Positions 63,101 through 64,000 of a stretch of DNA of 64,000 bases are shown piece by piece. The number at the start of each line of letters is the position of its first letter. Position 1 is the stretch's first letter. The stretch is from the NCBI GenBank assembly GCA_032719365.1, contig CM064863.1:65001583-65065582 (forward strand), given 5' to 3'. The translations under genes and the position numbers were made by a program. The notes below the pieces were generated by a model that saw nothing but the letters and a program-made list of their open reading frames with translations, ran no database searches and had not been told where the DNA came from. This stretch comes from Prinsepia uniflora (Eukaryota > Streptophyta > Magnoliopsida > Rosales > Rosaceae).

Positions 63101-64000
63101 TGACTTTGATTTATAAACGTGTTTATTAAGTTTGATTTGATTTGAGGAACGATTGAGTTAATTGGTTTTCGAATGCATGCATGCTTTTTAGTGAAGGGTA
63201 TAAATATCTTTTATGAAATGTGTTTTATTCAACTATTTACTTTCGTCCACTCACAACTTTTAAAGGTTTTTAATACCATTCAAGTTGATTGCGGATGTGG
63301 GCTGTAGCAAAAACTAAGTCATCACACTCCTCCACTGATTCTGGTGCGCTTTGGAAGCTCCGAAAGGGTCAAGGTTTGGGTTATCCCTTATCTGCCACAT
63401 GGTGTCAGACGGGAACGTGACACATCCCGGGTTAATCCCGAGGGGATTGGGATGGGTCGTGTCATATACCACAACCATAACTAAATATGGTATTAAGTAT
63501 TACTTAGTCCTTGATTATGAGAATAAAACACTTACAATAACCGTTAATTGATTTATACAAAAATTTAGGTATAATATTTCATCATTAAACCAATTATACA
63601 ATTCAAATTAGTTATCCACTGATTCTATTTAAAATTCTGTAATTACGCTTAAACACATTTAAACCCAAATATAAACAAACGCTTTGCACGTCCAAAACCA
63701 TAATCAAAAGATAACCAAATAACAAAAATTTAATACTACTAAATTCAGAAAAAATAAGGAACAAATCTCGTGTTGATCAGAAAGCCAGTAGAAGCCACAC
63801 GCACTACTACGCGCCGTCACAAGACCACTGCGCTTGGTGGCTATGCACCTGCAAAATTGTCTCCTTCCTCAGCTAGATCTGATCGTCTGGTATTCAGGTC
63901 ATTTGACCTGCGACCCAAACCCAGCCGTAACTCGACCATTTTACGTCTACTTTCAACATTCCAAACATCAAACTTCGTCTACTCTTACTATAGAGAGGAT
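60102..64000 (-). mobile_element. Element L: minus-strand chromovirus LTR, split by K and cut by window end
   Basis: At 60102 the sequence TGACAAGACTCGTCCC matches the form of an LTR end (reverse of ...TCTTGTCA). After K, the sequence from 63465 continues to a region (63770-63930) resembling the C and H LTR segments with CACACGCAC-type GC-rich DNA and TTGTCT...TTTGACCTGCGACCC. No second boundary is visible, so LTR identity is likely but not proven. Confidence 0.6.
60595..63464 (+). mobile_element. Element K: solo chromovirus LTR
   Basis: Starts TGTAACAACCCGTCCTG and ends GGATGGGTCGTGTCA; 2,870 bp, with the same terminal design as D. The flanks AATAT and TATAC do not match, so either the TSD has decayed or a later rearrangement altered one side. 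It contains a hairpin-repeat array (62330-63090) and a CACGTG-rich segment (61505-61635) with several ACATGTCAG/CACGTGTCA repeats. Confidence 0.85.

Noticed and set aside
60590..63469. A target-site duplication for element K
   Set aside because: The five flanking bases (AATAT and TATAC) do not match, so no TSD is claimed, although both LTR ends are clear.

Overview
This window is non-genic heterochromatin-type DNA from a flowering plant, most likely a eudicot. The evidence is Ty1/copia and Ty3/gypsy (chromovirus-like) polyproteins with plant-type tRNA primer sites, an En/Spm (CACTA) transposon with plant transposase domains, hAT MITE-like elements, and a captured piece of a plant-type HINT (histidine triad) gene. 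I found no intact host gene, rRNA, tRNA gene or CRISPR array. Nearly all of the sequence belongs to nested mobile elements, and most boundaries can be fixed from terminal motifs plus target-site duplications (TSDs).

Layout: 1-4153 holds a non-autonomous LTR element (LARD-1, minus strand, cut by the window edge) lying in a deleted copia element (4154-5354). 5355-9804 is AT-rich DNA with two non-autonomous hAT elements (5772-6867 and 7609-8119), each with 8-bp TSDs. 9805-22583 is a 12.8-kb non-coding LTR element (A, minus strand, TSD ATATA). Its left LTR was split by a chimeric gypsy element (B, 9910-13878, TSD TGTTC). Its interior holds a solo LTR (C, 15736-18703, TSD TATCT) and a 24-27-bp tandem array. 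22584-25519 is low-copy-looking DNA with one small hAT-like MITE.

25520-38484 is a CACTA transposon (CACTACACCA termini, TSD ACC). It carries an apparently intact eight-exon TNP1/Transposase_24-type gene (26747-28906, minus), only the last exon of a TNP2-type transposase, a captured HINT1-like gene fragment without its catalytic His triad, and a later solo LTR insertion (D, 34402-37710, TSD CGCAC).

39790-59348 is a decayed Tekay/Del-like chromovirus (H, minus strand). Each of its two LTRs has been hit by a related LTR element: E, 40287-about 43005, truncated; F, 48272-51471, TSD CTGTT. Its right LTR also received a second LARD (J, 52202-59201, TSD TCGAG/TCGTG). 60102-64000 is another minus-strand LTR (L), running off the window and split by solo LTR K (60595-63464).

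The most unusual signal is structural. The chromovirus LTRs (C, D, E, F, K) carry arrays of small inverted repeats with compensatory base changes, plus a small stem-loop at each LTR tip, as if a folded RNA or DNA structure were being conserved. The CACTA ends are also built from repeated imperfect palindromes. The CACTA gene looks usable, whereas the retroelement coding regions are broken by stops, frameshifts or deletions.
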